A stretch of DNA of 64,000 nt from Actinoplanes sp. L3-i22 (GTDB taxonomy: Bacteria > Actinomycetota > Actinomycetes > Mycobacteriales > Micromonosporaceae). The stretch spans positions 11,831,501 to 11,895,500 of the forward strand of contig NZ_AP024745.1 in assembly GCF_019704555.1 (NCBI RefSeq), read 5' to 3'. The translations under genes were made by a program, and so were the position numbers. Positions 27,531 through 36,281 of this stretch are shown here, piece after piece. Every line of letters begins with the position of its first letter. Within the stretch, counting starts at the first letter, position 1. Below the pieces are notes generated by a model. It was not told where the DNA came from. It saw only the letters and a program-made list of their open reading frames with translations, and did not search any database.

Positions 27531-28025
27531 CTAGCTGGCTACGGGCGTCAACTGCGCCCGCAGAGTGGCGATGGCACGAGACAGATGGACAGCTACCGTC
27601 GGGGCGGCGATCCCCAGTTCTTCGGCGACCGTTCGCGTGTCGAGGTCCAGCCAGATGCGCAGGACCACCACCTCGCGTTGCCGGCGCGGCAGCGACCGGA
27701 CGGCGGCGAGCAGGGACGCGTCCGCACCTGAGCTCACCTCGCCGAGCCGCTGGTCATGGCCGTCGAGCGCGACCTCACGCCGACGCCGGCGCCACCACGA
27801 CACCCGGACGTTCAGGGCGGTGCGCACCACCCAGGCCGCCGGTGCGGGATGCCGGCTCACCTTCGACCAGGACGACCAGGCCCGGGCGAACGCCTCCGCG
27901 ACCAGGTCCTCGGCCAGCGCGCGATCCCCCGTACCAGCAAGGACGGCGCGCAGGCAGTTGTCCCTGGAGCGCTGGTAGAAGTCCGCGAAGTCCTTCCGTT
28001 CTCGTTCCACACCCGGCTTACGCAT
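27531..28025 (-). CDS. ECF sigma factor, SigE-like family
   Basis: 164 residues from ATG 28025; the frame is open to 28148, but the added part is low-quality sequence overlapping the upstream terminator. Sigma-2 reads FADFYQRSRDNCLRAVLAGT and ALAEDLVAEAFARAWSSWSK, followed by PAAWVVRTALNVRVSWWRRR. Sigma-4 reads LPRRQREVVVLRIWLDLDTR with the HTH TVAEELGIAAPTVAVHLSRA. It forms a two-gene module with the membrane protein downstream. Two such modules are adjacent on the same strand here. Confidence 0.9.
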   Translation of the reverse strand: MRKPGVERERKDFADFYQRSRDNCLRAVLAGTGDRALAEDLVAEAFARAWSSWSKVSRHPAPAAWVVRTALNVRVSWWRRRRREVALDGHDQRLGEVSSGADASLLAAVRSLPRRQREVVVLRIWLDLDTRTVAEELGIAAPTVAVHLSRAIATLRAQLTPVAS

Positions 28026-28124
28026 CAGCGCCCCGATCCATTTACCGCCCGGCCGGAGAATTTTGGCCACGCCCGGCCCGACCACGGTCTCCAAGGACGG
28101 GGGTGCGGGGATCGAAAACCAGAA

Positions 28125-28163
28125 AAACGGCCGTGATCCTGTTCTCACAGGTCACGGCCGTTT
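28125..28163. terminator. Intrinsic terminator
   Basis: AAACGGCCGTGA pairs with TCACGGCCGTTT, extended by an inner CCTGT/ACAGG stem, with A- and T-runs on either side. On the minus strand it terminates the RTX protein gene. Confidence 0.8.
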
Positions 28164-28189
28164 CTTGACGTGCGTCTTGGTCGTCTCCG

Positions 28190-29656
28190 TCAGCGGATCC
28201 CGCCCGGCACCGGGCCAGGCCAGTACTGCTCGGAGTACTCGCAGTTCACGGTGACGTCGGCCTCGCTCGCGTAGCAGTTGTCCCCCTTGTCGGTGGCGTT
28301 GTCGCCGCCGTCCAGGTGGTCCGTCTCCGTGCCGAGGCCGCCGCCGGTGTCCAGCCAGTCGTCGCCGGCCTCGCCGGACAGCGTGTCGTTGCCGTCGTCG
28401 CCGGAGAGCAGGTCGTTGCCGGCGCCACCGCGGAGCACGTCGTCGCCGCTCTCACCGAACAGCCGGTTGTCCGACGCGTTGCCGGTCAGGTGGTCCGAGC
28501 CCTGGCCGCCGACGACCATCTCGACGTCCGAGCCGACCGTGTCGTGCTCGCCGGCCTGGCCGTCGTCCCGGGACGCGCCGTCCAGGTCGACGGTGATCGG
28601 CCGGGTGTAGCCGAAGTAGTCGACGGTGTCCTGGCCGGCGCCGCCGAGCAGGATGTCCGCGACAGCGCTCGCCGAGTCGTAGTCGCCGACCAGCGTGTCG
28701 TTGCCGTCGCCACCCTCGAGCCGGTCCTGGCCGGTCCCGCCGTCGAGGTAGTCGTTGCCGCCCAGGCCGCGCAGGGTGTCGTTGCCGGGGCCGCCGGTCA
28801 GCAGGTCGTACCCGGCGTGGCCGGTCAGCCGGTCGTTGCCGTTGCCGCCCTCGATCCCCTCGAGGTCGGCCAGCAGCGTGTCGTGCTCGCCCGCCTGGCC
28901 GTCGTCACCCTTGACGCCGTCCAGGTCTGCGGTGATCGCCTTGGTCCGGCCCTGGTAGGAGACGAAGTCGACGCCACTACCGCCGCTGATCACGTCGGCG
29001 CCGCTGGAGGCGTACGGGATGGGGTTCTGGTAGAGCCGGTCCTCGCCGGCCCCGCCGTACTCGCTGTCGTTCCCCGGGCCGCCGTCGATCGCGTCCTGGC
29101 CGGCGTCACCGTACAACCGGTCGTTGCCCTCCGAGCCGTCGAGGGAGTCGTTACCGGCCTCGCCGTGCAGCTGGTCGGCACCGAGCCCACCGAAGAGATG
29201 ATCGTTGCCGGCGCGGGCCCAGATCTGATCGTTGCCGTCGCCGCCGGTCAGCGAGTCGGCGCGCGGACCGCCGTAGATCTTGTCGTTGCCGTCCCCGCCC
29301 CACGCGGAGAGCGACAGGTCGGACTTGTTGACCACCGAGTCGTTCTTGGCGCCGAGCGAGACGCTGACCCGGGTCGGCGTCGTGCCGGTCGTGCAGCGGA
29401 CCTTTGACGTGTCGACCTTCTTGCAGCCCTTGCCGGGCTTGACGGCCACCACGTCGTCGATCGTGACGGTCCGCCCGGAGCGGGTGATCACGACCCGGTT
29501 CGTCTTGTTGGAGCCTGCGGTGAAGACCACCTTGGTGCCACTGACCGACGCGACGCCGGTGGTGGCCGCTTGCGCCGGCGCGGCGAGCACGCCGACCGTG
29601 GCGGTGGAGGTGAGAAGGACCAGACCGGCCCTGGAGAGCCAGAGTGAGCGGGACAT
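28190..29656 (-). CDS. Secreted RTX (hemolysin-type) calcium-binding repeat protein
   Basis: 488 residues; ATG preceded by GGGGGAG. A signal peptide ([20 protein letters not shown], cut near AQAAT) is followed by a ~90-residue beta domain and then about 15 nonapeptide RTX motifs of the form GGxGxDxLx ([44 protein letters not shown]). The repeats form calcium-binding beta-rolls. They are interrupted by two related insertions with DLDG...[10 protein letters not shown], indicating internal duplication. Export is probably by Sec, unlike the type I secretion of Gram-negative RTX toxins. No protease or lipase domain is visible, so a structural or adhesive role is likely. Confidence 0.9.
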   Translation of the reverse strand: MSRSLWLSRAGLVLLTSTATVGVLAAPAQAATTGVASVSGTKVVFTAGSNKTNRVVITRSGRTVTIDDVVAVKPGKGCKKVDTSKVRCTTGTTPTRVSVSLGAKNDSVVNKSDLSLSAWGGDGNDKIYGGPRADSLTGGDGNDQIWARAGNDHLFGGLGADQLHGEAGNDSLDGSEGNDRLYGDAGQDAIDGGPGNDSEYGGAGEDRLYQNPIPYASSGADVISGGSGVDFVSYQGRTKAITADLDGVKGDDGQAGEHDTLLADLEGIEGGNGNDRLTGHAGYDLLTGGPGNDTLRGLGGNDYLDGGTGQDRLEGGDGNDTLVGDYDSASAVADILLGGAGQDTVDYFGYTRPITVDLDGASRDDGQAGEHDTVGSDVEMVVGGQGSDHLTGNASDNRLFGESGDDVLRGGAGNDLLSGDDGNDTLSGEAGDDWLDTGGGLGTETDHLDGGDNATDKGDNCYASEADVTVNCEYSEQYWPGPVPGGIR

Positions 29657-29899
29657 CGAAAAACTCCCCCGAATCAGAAACTGATCAGGATCATAGATGC
29701 CTTGTACGGTTTGGACGATCCCGTTTCGTCGCTCCCCGAATCGGCCTGGGCCGGGTCGGGCACCCGTCCATCATCGACATCGATGTCCAGGCCGTGACGA
29801 CCTGCGATGGTTCTCGCCAGCCGCGGCCATCGAGCCGGCGCCAGCCGGTGACCGGGCCGGCCCGGCACCCTCGCCCGAGAGTGCCGTCTGTCGTTCGTA

Positions 29900-30226
29900 C
29901 TAGCGGCTGCCCGGCCAGCCGCTCAGGTACTCCTCGAAGGTGGGGCCGGTGTGCGACGTGTCGCCGACCTCCGAGTACTCGCCCTCGGGGGGATCGTCGG
30001 CAACCATCTGGTCGTACCGCTGGCTGAACTCCCGGACCGACTCCAGCGGGTGACCAACGTGATCAGCCAGGAACTTCCAGACCGACTTGGCCAGCTCCGG
30101 CTGACGCCAATTGGGCTCCTTGCTTCCCACCGCAAAGTAGATGATCCGGGTGTCGTCCTGGATCGCCTTGCCGAGCCAGATGTAGACGCGGCAGTCCACG
30201 CAGAGCAGATAGCCGTACTCGCTCAC
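29900..30226 (-). CDS. Small conserved hypothetical protein with a CxxC motif
   Basis: 108 residues; GTG with AAGGGG upstream. The N-terminus MSEYGYLLCVDCRVYIWLGK carries a CxxC pair, followed by aromatic-rich alpha/beta sequence (NWRQPELAKSVWKFLADHVG) and an acidic C-terminus. It is soluble and probably cytoplasmic. This looks like a small actinobacterial family I have seen only as uncharacterised; the single CxxC could bind metal in a dimer or be redox-active. It is the last gene before the tRNA pair. Confidence 0.7.
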   Translation of the reverse strand: MSEYGYLLCVDCRVYIWLGKAIQDDTRIIYFAVGSKEPNWRQPELAKSVWKFLADHVGHPLESVREFSQRYDQMVADDPPEGEYSEVGDTSHTGPTFEEYLSGWPGSR

Positions 30227-30271
30227 GCTCGCCCCTTACCTCGGCAGCTACACCGCGATCTTCCCAGGCCC

Positions 30272-30291
30272 AAAAAAAAGGCCCCGTGGCC
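30272..30291 (-). terminator. Terminator following the tRNA genes
   Basis: On the minus strand a GGCC-ACGG-GGCC hairpin is followed by eight T residues, ~40 bp after the tRNA-Arg 3' end. Confidence 0.75.
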
Positions 30292-30326
30292 GCTATTTCA
30301 GCAGCTCACAGGACCTTTCACAAAAG

Positions 30327-30399
30327 TGCGCCCGAAGGGACTCGAACCCCTAACCTTCTGATCCGTAGTCAGATGCTCTATCCATTGAGCTACGGGCGC
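30327..30399 (-). tRNA. tRNA-Arg (anticodon ACG)
   Basis: Read on the minus strand, the 7-bp acceptor stem GCGCCCG/CGGGCGC, D-arm GCTC..GAGC, anticodon stem TCTGA/TCAGA with loop CTACGGA, and T-arm with TTCGAGT are all intact; discriminator A. The anticodon ACG decodes CGN arginine codons after A34 is modified to inosine. CCA is not encoded. Confidence 0.97.
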
Positions 30400-30438
30400 T
30401 CGTTCAGTGCTCGACCAGCATACACACCGGTTTTCGCG

Positions 30439-30529
30439 CGGAGACTCCGGGATTCGAACCCGGGAGGGGCTATAAAACCCCAACCGCATTAGCAGTGCGG
30501 CGCCATAGACCAGACTAGGCGAAGTCTCC
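30439..30529 (-). tRNA. tRNA-Ser (anticodon GCT)
   Basis: 91 nt with the long variable arm of serine tRNAs. Acceptor GGAGACT/AGTCTCC, anticodon stem CCGCA/TGCGG with loop CTGCTAA, T-loop TTCGAAT, discriminator G. It reads AGC/AGU codons. It lies 39 bp before tRNA-Arg in the same direction, so the two are probably co-transcribed. Confidence 0.97.
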
Positions 30530-30674
30530 TCCGGTGACCTGCAACAGCCACCGAGGTCTGAGAATACCGGACCCGTTCGGCGCCGCACAAAGAGGTCGGC
30601 CCGAAACCTCCCGAAGATCTGCCGCGAAGGCCGCGAACAGGCGAAACGTCGCGGTTGCGACTACGCTGCGCAGG

Positions 30675-31712
30675 ATGGAGGAGAACCAGACGCCGCGTGC
30701 CCGGGATCCGCGTGCCCCCTTCAGCGCCCCGGCGCCTGAGCAGCCGCCGGCTCAGCCGTCGCGCCGCGGGGCACCGCCGGCGGTCACCTTTCAACCGCCC
30801 CAGCCCGAGGCAAGTGCCGAAGGTCACCCTTCAAAGACCACCCCAACCCCACTTTCGGGTACGGACGAGGAGCCCCCCGTGGTCCTCCCGGTCCCGAGGC
30901 CCGCCACGAAAGTGGCGAAAGCCACAAAAGCCCCCGCCAAAAAGGTCGCGGCCCCACGAGCCCGCCCGGCCGCGAAAAGCGCCGCGAACAGCACCGCAGC
31001 CGTGACCGAGCCGACAAAGCCGCCCCGCCCCCGCAAAACCGCAGCAAAGCCGGCCGTCGAAGTAAAGCCAGCCGTAGAAGCGCAGGCAGCAACAGCGGTG
31101 GAAACCCCGGTAGTAGTACAGGCGGAAACCCCGGTAGTAGTACAGGACAAGCCGGAAACCCCAGCCCTGGACCAACTACTCCTGGACCTCTGGCCCCGCC
31201 TACTCGCCGACCCCCGCAACGCCCCCAGACTCCTCGCCGACACCGCGGTCCAAACCCTCGGCCCCCGAGCCGCCACCTGGGCCGCCCGCACCCGCGCCAC
31301 CTACCCCACCGCCACCCCGCAGGCCCTGGCCCGCCTGGCCACGGCCCAGTTCACCCGGGCCGCCGAGCGCCGAGCCCTGCTCAGCGCCCTGTCCGGCTCG
31401 TACGCCCCGGCCGCCCTGGTCGCCACGGCCGCGCTCACGCACGCGGACCTGGTGCTACACCTGGCCGCGGCGTACGGCCTGAATCCGAGCGACCCGGACC
31501 GGGCAGCGGAGATCCTGGTCCTCCTGCCGGGTTATCGCAGCGGTGCGGCCTGGGCCGCGCTGCGGCTCGCCGACCGTTACCTGCCGGGGGCGGCCCTGCT
31601 GGGCGCCGTTCTCGGTGGCCGGAACACGGCCGAGGCGGTCGCCACCCGGGCGGAGCGCCGCTACGGGTGGTATTCGAGCCAGCTGAGCCAGGAGTCGGGG
31701 AGCAGGTCGTAG
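30675..31712 (+). CDS. EcsC-like protein with Pro/Ala/Lys-rich N-terminus
   Basis: 345 residues from ATG 30675; upstream in-frame sequence runs into the tRNA and is unlikely. Residues ~1-185 are disordered and rich in Ala, Pro and Lys (KVAKATKAPAKKVAAPRARP, histone-H1-like), with an exact short tandem repeat of ETPVVVQ encoded by rare GTA codons. Residues ~190-345 resemble the EcsC family: LLADTAVQTLGPRAATWAAR, ALTHADLVLHLAAAYGL and AAEILVLLPGYRSGAAWAAL. The EcsC function is unknown. The gene's 3' end overlaps the convergent CPBP protease gene by 52 bp, so paired transcripts would be complementary. Confidence 0.75.
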   Translation: MEENQTPRARDPRAPFSAPAPEQPPAQPSRRGAPPAVTFQPPQPEASAEGHPSKTTPTPLSGTDEEPPVVLPVPRPATKVAKATKAPAKKVAAPRARPAAKSAANSTAAVTEPTKPPRPRKTAAKPAVEVKPAVEAQAATAVETPVVVQAETPVVVQDKPETPALDQLLLDLWPRLLADPRNAPRLLADTAVQTLGPRAATWAARTRATYPTATPQALARLATAQFTRAAERRALLSALSGSYAPAALVATAALTHADLVLHLAAAYGLNPSDPDRAAEILVLLPGYRSGAAWAALRLADRYLPGAALLGAVLGGRNTAEAVATRAERRYGWYSSQLSQESGSRS

Positions 31713-32443
31713 CCGACGAACGCGGTGATGTCGAGCAGGCTGTGCGCCACGATCAGCGGCATCACCCGTTTCGTCCGCAGGTAGAACAGCGCGAACACGA
31801 TGCCCATCACCACGTTGCCGATGAAGCCGCCGAAGCCCTGGTAGAGGTGGTACGACCCGCGCAGCACCGCCGAGCACAGGATGATCAGCGGCATGCTCAG
31901 CCGGCCGATCTGCTGCAGTCGCGTGATCAGATAGCCGACGACCAGCACTTCCTCCAGGATCGCGTTCTGGATCGCGGCGAGAATCAAAACCGGGACCGTC
32001 CACCAGTACGGCTTCAACCCGCTCGGCACGATCTGTGCGCTCAATCCGAGCTGGAGTGCGGCGTACACCAGAAGCAGTCCGGGAATGCCGATGCCGGCCG
32101 CCAGGCCGGCGCCCCAGCCCAGGTCGTAGCCGGGGCGTCGGTAATCGATGCCGAGCTCGCGGCCGGGCCGGAGGCCGTCGCGGCGCAGCAGGTACCAGGC
32201 GAGCGCGACCGGCACCAGGTCGAAGAAGATGTTCAGCAGTTGATTGGTCAGGTCCAGGTACGGCCGCGGCGAGTAACTCGGGTTCAGTGTCGCGGTCTGG
32301 CTCGCCAGTGGTTTGTCCGCGGTGAGCTTGGCGGTCAGCGAGACGACCGACCAGATCGCCGACTGTCCGAGGGACAGCAGCAGGACGATGGCTATCTCGA
32401 CGGGGTACGCCGATCGGGTGGACTGCTGTCGCTCAAGGGTCAC
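31661..32443 (-). CDS. CPBP-family intramembrane glutamic endopeptidase
   Basis: 260 residues from GTG 32443 (TTG 32467 would add eight). Seven to eight membrane helices are seen. The conserved CPBP/Abi motifs are present: EExxxxxY-like in AILEEVLVVGYLITRL, the second motif with His in LRGSYHLYQGF, and His in LIVAHSLLDITAF. The family includes CAAX prenyl proteases, bacteriocin-immunity proteins and anti-sigma-cleaving proteases. Substrate unknown. The C-terminus overlaps the EcsC-like gene on the other strand. Confidence 0.9.
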   Translation of the reverse strand: MTLERQQSTRSAYPVEIAIVLLLSLGQSAIWSVVSLTAKLTADKPLASQTATLNPSYSPRPYLDLTNQLLNIFFDLVPVALAWYLLRRDGLRPGRELGIDYRRPGYDLGWGAGLAAGIGIPGLLLVYAALQLGLSAQIVPSGLKPYWWTVPVLILAAIQNAILEEVLVVGYLITRLQQIGRLSMPLIILCSAVLRGSYHLYQGFGGFIGNVVMGIVFALFYLRTKRVMPLIVAHSLLDITAFVGYDLLPDSWLSWLEYHP

Positions 32444-32550
32444 GCGCCCAACTTTACGAGGGCACAAAATCGGTCATATAGACAAGCAGTAGGTGACGAG
32501 TCGCACTGAGCGTGCGTCGTGTTCCCGACTGTGCTGACCACCCTGAATGC

Positions 32551-33663
32551 ATGGGAGACCTCGCACGCTTGCTCAAGGAGAGCTGGAGTCTCGTCGAGGA
32601 GCATCAGGACAAGGTGGCCGGCTACTTCTACGCCCGGTTGTTCCTCTCGCACCCGGACCTGCGCGAGCTCTTCCCGGTCCACATGGACGTGCAGCGGACC
32701 CGGTTGCTGAACGCGATCGTGACCTCGGTGCAGACCCTGGAGGATCCCGAGAAGTTCGAGGACTACCTGCGTTCGCTCGGGCGGGACCATCGGAAGTTCC
32801 ATGTGGTGCCGGAACACTACGAGGTGGTGGGCGGGGCGTTGATCGAGGCGATGCGGTCCTTCGCGGGCGAGCAGTGGGGCGTCGAGTACGACCAGGCGTG
32901 GGCCGACGCGTACGCGGTGATCGCCGCGAAGATGCTGGCCGGCGCGGAGGCCGATCAGAATCCGCCGTACTGGTACGGCGAGGTCGTCGCGCACGAGCGC
33001 CGGTCCCGGGACATCGCGGTCTTCACCGTGCTGCCGCTGCAGCCGCTGGAGTACCGGGCCGGGCAGTACCTGAGCCTGGAGGCGACCCGCTACCAGCCCC
33101 GGCTGTGGCGTACGTACTCCCCGGCGAACGCCCCGCGCCGGGACAACACGCTGGACTTCCACGTCCGGGCGGTGGGTGCAGGCTGGGTGTCCAGCGCCCT
33201 GGTCCGCAAGCTGCGGGTCGGCGACATGATCAAGCTGGCCGCCCCGATGGGCTCGATGACCCTGGACCGAAGATCGACCCGGGACGCCGTGTTCGTCGCC
33301 GGTGGCACTGGCCTGGCTCCGATCAAGTCGCTGCTGGAAGAGCTGACCCGGTACAACCGGACCCGCTGGGTGCACGTCTTCTTCGGCGCGAAGAACCGCG
33401 AGGACCTGTACGACCTGGCCGATCTGAACCGGCTGGCCGCCCGCTATCCCTGGCTCTCGGTGGTGACCGCGTGCAGCGACGACCCGGGGTTCGCCGGCGA
33501 GCAGGGTGACATCGCGGAGGTGGTGGCCCGGTACGGCCCGTGGAACGAGCACGACTTCTTCGTCTCCGGCTCGGGCTCCATGGTGAAGACGACCCTGAAG
33601 AAGCTGGCCGAGCTGCAGGTCCCGTCGGTCCGGATAAAGTACGACAGCTTCAACGATCAGTAG
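32551..33663 (+). CDS. Flavohemoglobin-like protein: globin plus FAD/NAD(P) reductase
   Basis: 370 residues from ATG 32551; an in-frame GTG 32512 is also possible. Residues 1-~135 are a globin (LFLSHPDLRELFP; SLGRDHRKFHVVPEHYEVVG includes the proximal His region). Residues ~145-245 are a ferredoxin-reductase FAD domain (RTYSPANAPRRDN, the RxYS FAD motif; VGDMIKLAAPMGSM). Residues ~250-370 bind NAD(P)H (VFVAGGTGLAPIKSLLEEL). Flavohemoglobins convert nitric oxide to nitrate with NAD(P)H. The usual Hmp is ~400 residues; this one is of the shorter actinobacterial type. It overlaps the HTH-deformylase gene by 7 bp tail-to-tail. Confidence 0.9.
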   Translation: MGDLARLLKESWSLVEEHQDKVAGYFYARLFLSHPDLRELFPVHMDVQRTRLLNAIVTSVQTLEDPEKFEDYLRSLGRDHRKFHVVPEHYEVVGGALIEAMRSFAGEQWGVEYDQAWADAYAVIAAKMLAGAEADQNPPYWYGEVVAHERRSRDIAVFTVLPLQPLEYRAGQYLSLEATRYQPRLWRTYSPANAPRRDNTLDFHVRAVGAGWVSSALVRKLRVGDMIKLAAPMGSMTLDRRSTRDAVFVAGGTGLAPIKSLLEELTRYNRTRWVHVFFGAKNREDLYDLADLNRLAARYPWLSVVTACSDDPGFAGEQGDIAEVVARYGPWNEHDFFVSGSGSMVKTTLKKLAELQVPSVRIKYDSFNDQ

Positions 33664-35183
33664 TCCCAGGGGCGACCGGTCTGCTGGTACTGCGCGATCG
33701 GGACCAACTTGGCGTCCGGGTCCATCCGATCCACGTACAACCGGCCCTCGAGATGGTCGATCTCGTGGCTGACCAGCCGGGCCAGGGCCCGCTCGAAGGC
33801 GGTCACCACCCGGGTCCCGTCGAACCGGGCGTGCTCCACCTCGATCCGTAACGGCCGGGCGACCAGGCCGCGGTAGTCGAAGAAGGACAGACAGCCCTCG
33901 TACTGCTCGTCGCACTCCCGGGACTCGGCGACCACCCGCGGGTTGAGCAGCACGACCGGGTCGAGCTCGCGTTCCGGCGGGCGGACCACGGCGGCCGCCA
34001 CCGGGATCCCGATCTGCGGCGCGGCCAGCCCGACCCCCTTGCTGAACTCGTGCAGGTCCTCGAGCTGGGCGAGCGAGGTGAGCAGCCGGGTGACGGTCTC
34101 CCGGGCGGCCGGCGCCTCCCGGGGCAGCTGGAAGTGCCGGGCCCGCTGCCGGAGCAGGTCGGACCCGCGCTGGATGATGCCGATGCCGCGCATCCGGTGC
34201 GAGGCCCGTGGCAGGACCGGCTCGGAGGGCGCGAGTTCGTCGAATTGCGGCGCGTCGGCGCCACGGAACCGCCACTCCAGGCGGTACCGGGCGTTCAACA
34301 AAGGCTGATCGGTGGACCACTCGAAGATGGCGCGACCTCCCTCGTTGCGGCGTTCCAGGGGACTGCGCACCGGGACTTCCGCGTTCAGCGAGACCTCGAC
34401 GCCCCAGACCTGGGGTTCGAAGTGCTCCGGGAAGTTCAGGCGCACGGTGAGCGAGCGGGTGGGCAGCCGCACGGCGCGCTGGAACCACTGGCCCCACTTC
34501 TCCTCGCCGACCGTGTACGCGTACTCGATCGTGGTCCGCTCGCCGGGGTAGAGCGGGAACTGGCCCCGGTCGTTCGCGAACAGCAGCCAGATCTCCTTGG
34601 CCGCGTCCCGGTCGAGCTTGACCCGCCACTGCATCGGCTCGGCCGCGTCGCCCTCGCCGGCCACCGCGTGCACGTCCATGTCGTCGAACGTCAGCGGGTG
34701 CTCCCGGTGGTGCCGGTTGGAGCCGGGCGGGTCGTTCGGGTACCGGTCGACGGCGATCTTGACGAGGTAGCGGGTCACCGCCTCGACGCCGGCGTTGTAG
34801 AGCGACCGGCTCACCCGGCACCGGTAGCCCCCGCCGATGTACGCCAGCTCGGCGACCTCGCGTTCGACCACCAGGCCGGTGCCCGGCGGCAGCCATTGGG
34901 CCGGGACCGGTGGGTCCCGGTGCATCGCCCCGCGGGCGTGCCGGAGCTCGTCGTACTCCTGGAAGCGCTGCCAGATCGCACCACCGGCACCCAGCACCGC
35001 CTCGGCCCGGCGGGCGAAGTCCTCGGTCGGCTTGTGGCGACGCCCCTCGACGTGGCTGACGTAGGAGGGGTCGAAACCCATCCGCGCGGCCAGCTGCTTC
35101 TTCGTCATTCCGCGCTCGACCCGCCATTGCGCAAGCGCCGAGACGAACTGATCTGCGGCCCGGTCAATGGGCGAGGTGGTCAT
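33657..35183 (-). CDS. Fusion of N-terminal XRE-type HTH, central domain and C-terminal peptide deformylase
   Basis: 508 residues; ATG 35183 (GTG 35186 also in frame; AAGGGG upstream). Residues ~12-70 are an XRE helix-turn-helix (TKKQLAARMGFDPSYVSHVE). Residues ~75-320 are a beta-rich middle region of unknown family (VKIAVDRYPNDPP; LLFANDRGQFPLYPGERTTI). Residues ~335-508 are a complete peptide deformylase with all three motifs: GVGLAAPQIG (~383), EGCLS with the metal Cys (~428) and HEIDH (~472, two metal His and catalytic Glu). PDF normally stands alone at ~170-200 residues and removes the N-formyl group of nascent proteins. The fusion may target deformylase to a specific partner or couple it to transcription; this is inference. 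Confidence 0.88.
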   Translation of the reverse strand: MTTSPIDRAADQFVSALAQWRVERGMTKKQLAARMGFDPSYVSHVEGRRHKPTEDFARRAEAVLGAGGAIWQRFQEYDELRHARGAMHRDPPVPAQWLPPGTGLVVEREVAELAYIGGGYRCRVSRSLYNAGVEAVTRYLVKIAVDRYPNDPPGSNRHHREHPLTFDDMDVHAVAGEGDAAEPMQWRVKLDRDAAKEIWLLFANDRGQFPLYPGERTTIEYAYTVGEEKWGQWFQRAVRLPTRSLTVRLNFPEHFEPQVWGVEVSLNAEVPVRSPLERRNEGGRAIFEWSTDQPLLNARYRLEWRFRGADAPQFDELAPSEPVLPRASHRMRGIGIIQRGSDLLRQRARHFQLPREAPAARETVTRLLTSLAQLEDLHEFSKGVGLAAPQIGIPVAAAVVRPPERELDPVVLLNPRVVAESRECDEQYEGCLSFFDYRGLVARPLRIEVEHARFDGTRVVTAFERALARLVSHEIDHLEGRLYVDRMDPDAKLVPIAQYQQTGRPWDY

Positions 35184-35350
35184 CACGGATGTCCCCTTCG
35201 CGACGGCACTCTCAGTGTCACGGCGTCGGGTGTCCGGATGGGGCTAGTAGCGCGTTGCCGACAGGTATCTTGACAAAACCGGCAACATTGCCACGCTACG
35301 TTAGGTAATCCTTGCAGAGGGTATTCGCCCGAAAGATCCCGGCTCGAGGT

Positions 35351-35369
35351 GTTGGTTAGGCTACCCTTA
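35351..35369. promoter_or_regulatory. Putative IdeR/DmdR iron box
   Basis: GTTGGTTAGGCTACCCTTA matches the actinobacterial DtxR-family consensus TTAGGTTAGGCTAACCTAA at 15 of 19 positions. It lies 67 bp before the FhuF-like gene start, where a repressor with bound iron would block transcription. Confidence 0.7.
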
Positions 35370-35435
35370 ACCGAGTACGCTCGGTCGCCTTGAGGCGCTG
35401 CATGGATGCGGTTAGGTGGAGAAGCTGGTGAACGC

Positions 35436-36218
35436 GTGACCGTCACCCTGGAACTCACCGGTTCCCACCCCCTGGCCCCCGTGACCGAATCGCTCGCGAC
35501 CATGTTCGGCGGCCTCCAGGCTCCCTCGCTGGCACCCGGCCTCACCGTGCCTGACCAGGCAGGCTGGACCCCCACGAGCGACCTTGCCGGCCCCGCCCTG
35601 GGCACCCTCCTGGAGTCCGCCGGCCGCCGGTGGAACGCGCAGCCGCACGCCGCCGCCGCACTCGCCTGGAAGGCCTACACCTACTGGCTGGCCCTGCCCG
35701 CGGTGCTCGGCTGGGCCTCCGCCCGGCGAGTGCCGTTGATCACCGCCAGTAACGTGCTGATGAGCTTCGACAACCCGACGGTGATGATCACGCTCGGTGT
35801 TCGCGCCGGCATCCCGGTCGCGGTCCTGCCGACCGACCCGCTCGCACTCGCCGGTCACCCGGACGCGGTCGTCGTCCCGGATGAGGACGCTCTGCTCGCG
35901 GAATTCCGCCGGGCCCTGCTCGACGAGCACCTGACCCCGCTGCTGGCCGCCATCCACGACCGCGTCCGCCTGGGCAAGCGCCCCCTGCTCGGCTCGCTGG
36001 CCTCGGGCATCGCCTACGGCATCCTGCGCTCCGCCGACACCACCCCGGGCCGCTCCTCGGAGTCGATCGACCTGCTGCTGGGCGCGCTGGGCATCCGCGA
36101 CCTGATCGACCTGGTCCCGGCCCGCAACGGCCAGCTCGACGTCCAACGCAAGACCTGCTGCCTGGCCTTCACCCTGCCGACGCCGAAACTCTGCCCCGGC
36201 TGCTGCATCAAACCCTGA
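35436..36218 (+). CDS. FhuF-like (2Fe-2S) ferric-siderophore reductase
   Basis: 260 residues from GTG 35436 (ATG 35406 also in frame and possible). The C-terminus carries the FhuF-type cysteine pattern C-C-x10-C-x2-C (TCCLAFTLPTPKLCPGCC), which binds the unusual [2Fe-2S] cluster of siderophore-iron reductases. The upstream ~230 residues are an alpha/beta domain with SNVLMSFDNPTVMITLGVRA. It would reduce Fe(III) in imported siderophores and release iron in the cytoplasm. The IdeR-type iron box upstream supports an iron-starvation role. No transporter genes are adjacent. Confidence 0.88.
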   Translation: MTVTLELTGSHPLAPVTESLATMFGGLQAPSLAPGLTVPDQAGWTPTSDLAGPALGTLLESAGRRWNAQPHAAAALAWKAYTYWLALPAVLGWASARRVPLITASNVLMSFDNPTVMITLGVRAGIPVAVLPTDPLALAGHPDAVVVPDEDALLAEFRRALLDEHLTPLLAAIHDRVRLGKRPLLGSLASGIAYGILRSADTTPGRSSESIDLLLGALGIRDLIDLVPARNGQLDVQRKTCCLAFTLPTPKLCPGCCIKP

Positions 36219-36251
36219 TCGGGCCCGACCCCCACCCCGGCCGCGCCGACC

Positions 36252-36281
36252 CTGGCCACGCCGATCCTGGCCACGCCGATC
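36252..36281. repeat. Tandem 15-bp direct repeat
   Basis: Two adjacent identical copies of CTGGCCACGCCGATC, flanked by degenerate copies (GGCCGCGCCGA) on both sides, so a small minisatellite-like tract. Confidence 0.85.

Noticed and set aside
28190..29656. RTX gene as a type I-secreted toxin
   Set aside because: It has a Sec signal peptide, no enzyme or pore domain and no neighbouring HlyB/HlyD-type transporter.
32440..35127. 895-codon minus-strand open frame across the flavohemoglobin and deformylase region
   Set aside because: It spans two well-supported genes on opposite strands in a shifted frame and has no family motif.
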